Source: a virus. Taken from it: 26,389 nucleotides of DNA. Below, one piece after another: positions 24,201-26,389 of the stretch. Position numbers and translations under genes: made by a program. The DNA lies in IMG/VR virus record IMGVR_UViG_3300025626_000113, positions 1 through 26,389 of that record. One strand, 5' to 3'. The notes below the pieces were generated by a model. That model was not told the origin of the DNA and did no database searches. It saw only the letters and a list, made by a program, of their open reading frames with translations. Each line of letters begins with the position of its first letter. Within the stretch, counting starts at the first letter, position 1.

Positions 24201-26093
24201 GCTAAAAAGAAACATTTAGATGCTCTTATACACGCTGTAGAAAGCGATAGTAAGATTTTAAATTTTGCTAATGAGGTTAACAAATCGTTTCCTATCGATA
24301 TTACTAGCGGATGGCAAAACAGAAGCTTTGCAAAAGAAATATTCGATTCTATTAATGATGGATCTAGAAAAAGACACTTAGCTTCTTTTAGTGCTAATGT
24401 TGATGCAATGTTTACAGACGCTACATTAGATCTTATAGCAGATAAATATGGTATTAAATATAAGCAAGCTTTAGTTGGTACGCTAGCTAGAATGAAGTCA
24501 GGAAGGAATAGAGTGGGGACAGATGCTAGTGCTAATTCTTATATGAATTGGATTAACCGCGCCGTTGGAACTACTATGTTTTTAAATACACGTTCTGCGT
24601 TTCTACAAACTTTATCATCATTAAACTTTATAAACAAGCCAGGTAATAACTTATTCCAAGCAATGAGAGCTTTTGCTAATCAAGCACAATGGAAGGCAGA
24701 TTATAAAGTTTTATGGAATAGTGATTATTTAGTTAATAGAAGAGATGGTGCTAAATTTGATGTATTAGCTGACGAAATGTCTCAAGGTGATGTTAAAGGT
24801 ATTGAAAAGCTTCTTAAGGCTGGATTTTTACCAACAAGATATGCAGATAGTTTTGCTATTGCTATGGGAGGGGCAGCTTTTTATAGAAACAGAGTTAACA
24901 TGCTTATTAAAGATGGGATGAGTAAAGCTGACGCCGAAGCTCAAGCAATGGTAGATTGGAGAGAAGCTGCTGAAGAATCTCAACAATCTTCTGATCCTTC
25001 TAAAATATCTGAAATACAATCATCATCTATAGGTAAATTGATATATGCTTTTGCAAATACACCATTTCAATATGCTAGATTAACCAAAAGAAAATTGCAA
25101 GATTTAACTTCTGGTAGATCAGCTGCTGAAGGTAACGTTCAAAAAGACATTCAATCTTTATTGTATTACTCTATATTACAATCCGTAATGTTTAATGCTT
25201 TACAAAATGGACTAGTAGCTTTAACAATGTCAGATGATCCTAAGGATGATGAATTGAAAGACGAAAAGTATGCACAAATATTAGAGCGTACTTTAACATC
25301 TTACGCAAAATCTATTGGGAATCCTGGTGCTGTGGCAGCAACCTTATACGCTATGTTAAAAGAAGGGTATATGCAACAGACAGGTGAGCGTAGGAAAGAC
25401 GCTAATGTTTTTGCATTAACTGCTACTTCGATTTCACCACCATTGAACTCTAAGCTCAAAGATTTATCTGCAGCTTACAGAGCATATAATAAAATTGATG
25501 AAAAAGATTTACTAACCCCATCTTTAGATAGTGATGCTTTAACAATGGCAGGAGAAGTATCTTCTTTTGTTGGAGTTCCTTTAGATAGAGTCGTTAAAAA
25601 AACAAGACATTTAGCGGCTATAACTAACGAAGAAGTTGAACTATGGCAAAAAGTGTGGATGCTAGCTGGTTGGAGTGAATGGGAATTAGGTGTTGGAAGA
25701 GATTCTAAAAAGAAAAATAAACCCAAGAAGTCTAAAAAAAGAAAAGGATTAAAAAGCAATAGATTGACTTCACCTAATCGTAGGCTAGAAGACGGGGTTG
25801 ATGGAGTTGCAAACAAAGACGGCACTATAGAACTAGCGCCGGGCTTAGATCCTGTAGAAAAGGAAATCACCCTAGCTCACGAGCGACAGCATGTAGAAGA
25901 CATGGATGCTGGTATATTAGACTATGACAATGATTTTGTATATTGGAAGAATAAAAAATACCGTAGAAAAAACGGTAAAATAATCTATAATGGCAGATCT
26001 GTTATAGAGGGAAGCAAAAGTTTACCTTGGGAGAAAAAAGCATATGATGCTGAACCTTCCAAGAGTGCGGTAAAACGAAAGTTATACGAATAA
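18294..26093 (+). CDS. Giant polyvalent internal/ejection protein with two zincin (HExxH) motifs
   Basis: This 2599-residue protein is the probable largest cargo protein, delivered into the cell with the DNA. In order: an acidic N-terminus (~1-150); a Gly/Ala-rich hydrophobic region (~272-345) and a second (~396-420) that may insert into membrane; two copies of a ~46-residue repeat (~491-536 and ~548-594); a Lys-rich linker; a sigma-region-2-like patch (~802-865); and a metallopeptidase motif LLHETTHAW (His1607, Glu1608, His1611) with a likely third ligand in DEILAY (Glu1664). A long helical C-terminal part carries the widespread phage pattern KLIYAFANTPFQYAR, ending in a hydrophobic helix (SVMFNALQNGLVALTM). 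After a Lys-rich hinge (~2474-2490) comes a second motif, LAHERQHVEDM (His2529, Glu2530, His2533), followed by PWEKKAYDAE (Glu2580/Glu2587). Such assemblies are known as large polyvalent proteins. No DxDxD RNA-polymerase motif was found. Confidence 0.7.
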   Translation: MNEELQGIIDRMRAANEPEDVINAFIEEYNLAFGEQQNVVEESVPNEEPVSGEPVSPKSASFTFEEGELEGFEQRMREGGESDAFINKFKMDYSLINPNAGKSTTTEMDATVDANEVSGTEFPSVDGSLVEVEVPNNLKPIPDSENTESGELGFWDKVDILADGPGYNAAGGIAATKIMAKTVRQFGNMFDAAKIEVKRSGGTAETNDFMDLTGKSFNITDPGNIATIDAWQAEIEMQANLGQAEGSEKFFKHQEKLQESGETEGKAFFKSMMKHPGLLPEVIVGSLAGMGATVFEEPLKVIGSTVAGGVSNAAIAGAYGAATTGGVAAIPAAIAGFVRGAGMGFRASTMYQMEKTMTFNEIFLEAMEERNLDPQVDEDIFNILSDPEAIQQMKNKAAAGGLALAAIETMFGRVGGLVGKNVNKAVRKSRVLGAVAETALEGTGGALGEYGKGKATGRDATFTDKALEAVSVAPMGGVNVAKNVFGSLAEYKINGKTLESKKDIVDLIENGTDAEILEANIEVENDSDLTKLLDKRVKTAKKANKKTYLYNGQKFDSPEEINNFLDTATDEQIMGVDISIINDNELSEKYSSILNRIIKSKKSQKPTKKKPKSKVKPSSVQTKVEPRIITEEKTKIDTQIVRLELELQKAIDEGGETAGVAIKKNIENLVEKKKNIEDYISLQVDELSETEARGLVDLDNEVALYQSIIDDPSSTPGAIAAAKNQIAKAKEAQVEAFMNPDSKDMSSVEPKKQKNIELSRKTQEAYEKGDTDGIIEAQGGMISSIATSLWSRIPADKQVGTYDGFKAALISAKGGLLDLIGTYRPETGVPLAAWIGNGQTGLKVRANRIVKELTKQDIEVSTDSTEALNSFSSNEIDTDNINLGPKYNSQRLGLGVNLLNDSAKSVELGQVAIEQALADADAKADAKGKPLSQKQRQTVSEKAFDKLFKDQYAQKVKDKMGKKLNLKNYIKNNVSTLKRIVLSNTNFAKGKGLTKDWNKYPPSDQEFQNFYEGTDTDNSQTISDRKAALAEAVSKQIAKDAKDNYFEGKEADRNKFSIENDISFSTDKKIVEDVSEFIQGIKNIARAEVENAEALTPYEDVANFNKFIEKFKGFIKHDNTNKLDRNNPDDVKKIQEELLKAAEDGKIHPLLLIISKFGNFGRAEVKGYVENGVFIKRPSKVSIDDTKNYETYYELSGPVEGSVGNYLKRPESTQEAKIIAEKFKDSFLPGRGGIFYGVKDPKYVNLLKIATENYNGIDIPGFKITDKEGSKRLSFGTKSNNIFKKNGIEIDPKAFEEVTEKFKETAKNNQLLVKELTKAVSALIKGGGNPYTFGSLLHNSYRATSGAIKASFEFKVYEGGVLEYGTGTKFGKFNAKGGVQNIFREEHSPPVKVFGSELLKAALTIDSPSGIDERVNDMYKDAFQSIISLKSDQAINDTGYGAAIAKGGRVGENSGIIRLAEAGVSLKKLFYSNGKNVHNFFAEQMDISMQVENDNVASNEKIIDHLSNKVERDLQGALQVEESNNSNPELNVSEKIEAFIDVIKSAYKGSFEIVNTKEDAVAYLVSKGMDPKKAQETVDRAKGFYISRTDGLMYVNPELGGLDTLLHETTHAWTRMISEVDPELFDAIYEKLKGHPLYAEAVARMETINEYKNIEPGSFKYKDEILAYILGEEGGSMYDLFPGDIKAKNLIDKFFQYVAEALGFDPSTKDFASLSIEQVVKLAIKDISEGNPASNFNKLKNKAEGKSWFAKTEDQISPSSKAAKSSTVRAFNALKLAYRESGDLVDAIIKSYDSVKNEMTLQEWAKIVAKNTKEPVPGKSNDLLIGKSKIKKAEKISEASVDENKESELSESEGKKMADKLRAIIYGKTGKPSKWFIPPNAEDFKGLLYTFLPGGKAGVAAKKWLTDTLLKPYSNAIAALDSEVLNKSNAWKTLSKGFDFNIKIAGTPYTLGDAIKIYNGLKNGQDPNIAKKKHLDALIHAVESDSKILNFANEVNKSFPIDITSGWQNRSFAKEIFDSINDGSRKRHLASFSANVDAMFTDATLDLIADKYGIKYKQALVGTLARMKSGRNRVGTDASANSYMNWINRAVGTTMFLNTRSAFLQTLSSLNFINKPGNNLFQAMRAFANQAQWKADYKVLWNSDYLVNRRDGAKFDVLADEMSQGDVKGIEKLLKAGFLPTRYADSFAIAMGGAAFYRNRVNMLIKDGMSKADAEAQAMVDWREAAEESQQSSDPSKISEIQSSSIGKLIYAFANTPFQYARLTKRKLQDLTSGRSAAEGNVQKDIQSLLYYSILQSVMFNALQNGLVALTMSDDPKDDELKDEKYAQILERTLTSYAKSIGNPGAVAATLYAMLKEGYMQQTGERRKDANVFALTATSISPPLNSKLKDLSAAYRAYNKIDEKDLLTPSLDSDALTMAGEVSSFVGVPLDRVVKKTRHLAAITNEEVELWQKVWMLAGWSEWELGVGRDSKKKNKPKKSKKRKGLKSNRLTSPNRRLEDGVDGVANKDGTIELAPGLDPVEKEITLAHERQHVEDMDAGILDYDNDFVYWKNKKYRRKNGKIIYNGRSVIEGSKSLPWEKKAYDAEPSKSAVKRKLYE
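19764..20075 (+). repeat. Two tandem copies of a ~46-residue domain inside the giant protein
   Basis: Copy 1 is encoded at about 19764-19901 and copy 2 at about 19935-20075. They share a YxxNGxxxxS start, the middle pattern xxI--(L/F)(I/L)(E/D)-(G/A)TD(A/E)(E/Q)I and an end resembling (N/D)I-(V/I)x(N/D)(D/N)xxL. The DNA is diverged, so this is an old duplication. A lysine-rich linker follows each copy. Confidence 0.65.
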
Positions 26094-26127
26094 AAAAAGG
26101 GGACCCCGTAATTGGAGTCCCCTTTTT
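26094..26127. terminator. Bidirectional intrinsic terminator between convergent genes
   Basis: A stem pairs 26099-26104 (GGGGAC) with 26117-26122 (GTCCCC). It continues past one C-A mismatch into two more G-C pairs around a six-base loop. Five A's precede it and five T's follow, so it works as an intrinsic terminator on both strands. It begins immediately after the giant gene's stop and lies six bases from the stop of the minus-strand gene. Confidence 0.9.
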
Positions 26128-26132
26128 CTATT

Positions 26133-26339
26133 TTATGACATTAAGCCATATACTATAAGTCCTACTAAGACTGGACCAGCGAAGCCCCAGACTTTTAAGA
26201 ATTTAATCACGTTGTTCTCTTCACTAGTGTAAACGTGATCGTCTGTATTTAATTCCAGAGCATCAAATTGTTCTTTAACTTGATCTTCTAGTTCTTTAAT
26301 ACGTAATTTTGCATCTGCAAATGTAAACTTTTTAGCCAT
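26133..26339 (-). CDS. Small tail-anchored membrane protein (coiled coil plus one C-terminal TM)
   Basis: This 68-residue protein is read from the minus strand. Residues ~5-30 (FADAKLRIKELEDQVKEQF) form a likely coiled coil. A polar stretch follows, and residues ~48-67 (VWGFAGPVLVGLIVYGL) form one transmembrane helix at the very C-terminus, so most of the protein should face the cytoplasm. Size and layout fit a holin-, spanin- or antiholin-like lysis accessory or a membrane-bound host-interaction protein, but no family is recognised. The start is chosen because an A/T-only leader (TAATTAATTAAATATTATT) precedes it, as for other genes here. Its stop lies six bases from the shared bidirectional terminator. 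Strand reversal suggests a different expression phase from the structural module. Confidence 0.6.
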   Translation of the reverse strand: MAKKFTFADAKLRIKELEDQVKEQFDALELNTDDHVYTSEENNVIKFLKVWGFAGPVLVGLIVYGLMS

Positions 26340-26360
26340 AATAATATTTAATTAATTAAT

Positions 26361-26389
26361 TTATCCGTCGCAGCTTAAACAATCTGGAT
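26361..26389 (-). CDS. C-terminal end of a further minus-strand gene (partial)
   Basis: The last 29 bases read on the minus strand as PDCLSCDG followed by TAA, then an A/T leader before the 68-residue membrane protein gene. The two cysteines (CLSC) look like the end of a real small protein in the same minus-strand transcription unit, but only eight residues are visible, so this is a weak call. Confidence 0.3.

Noticed and set aside
25475-25870. 131-residue minus-strand ORF
   Set aside because: It is antisense to the C-terminal part of the giant protein and has no A/T leader or recognisable domain.
1174-26093. Alternative genetic code (TAG or TGA reassignment, known in some crAss-like phages)
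   Set aside because: All large genes are uninterrupted under the standard code. Stops are TAA or TAG; absence of TGA stops in so few AT-rich genes is not informative.
18294-26093. Virion RNA polymerase domain in the giant protein
   Set aside because: crAss-like phages package such an enzyme, so I looked for a DxDxD-type catalytic motif. Only unrelated TDTDN/IDTDN strings in polar loops were seen.

Overview
This window looks like a 26.4 kb stretch of a lytic, podovirus-type phage genome, most likely infecting a marine or environmental member of the Bacteroidota (Flavobacteriia-like). The host inference rests on four observations: the DNA is AT-rich; none of the visible genes has a Shine-Dalgarno box; starts are instead preceded by A/T-only leaders built from TAAAT/AAAT units; and the structural proteins resemble those of crAss-like and related Bacteroidota phages. 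I had no database search, so family assignments come from recognising motifs and gene order.

Layout. Positions 3-1172: 3' part of the large terminase (nuclease domain; the ATPase half lies outside the window). 1174-3564: portal. 3596-4762: acidic putative scaffold. 4791-6233: major capsid protein, followed by a strong UUCG-capped terminator. 6294-7019: virion-associated protein of unknown function. 7081-8729: two head-tail connector (ring/adaptor-like) proteins, overlapping by one base. 8823-11294 and 11312-14512: two genes that together look like one large propeller-type tail stabilisation/hub protein. Its first ~105 residues are followed by a glycine/aspartate linker, about 700 residues of Ig/Fn3/BACON-like domains and a stop; the rest of the propeller then restarts as a separate gene. 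14533-14937: small GNAT-like protein. 14939-15751, 15779-18277 and 18294-26093: three putative internal/ejection (cargo) proteins, the last a 2599-residue polyvalent protein with two separate HExxH metallopeptidase motifs. A bidirectional terminator at 26094-26127 ends this plus-strand block. A small tail-anchored membrane protein (26133-26339) and the last codons of another gene lie on the minus strand.

Together the plus-strand genes form one late morphogenesis module: DNA packaging (terminase, portal), capsid building (scaffold, capsid), neck and tail assembly (connector proteins, split propeller protein) and contents delivered into the cell (the three cargo proteins). Nearly the whole window is coding. 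The longest plus-strand gap is about 93 bases (8730-8822); no tRNA, CRISPR, IS element or integrase was seen. The most interesting points are the split, domain-loaded tail protein, the two zincin motifs in the giant protein, a possible sigma-region-2-like patch, and an internal repeat in the same protein.
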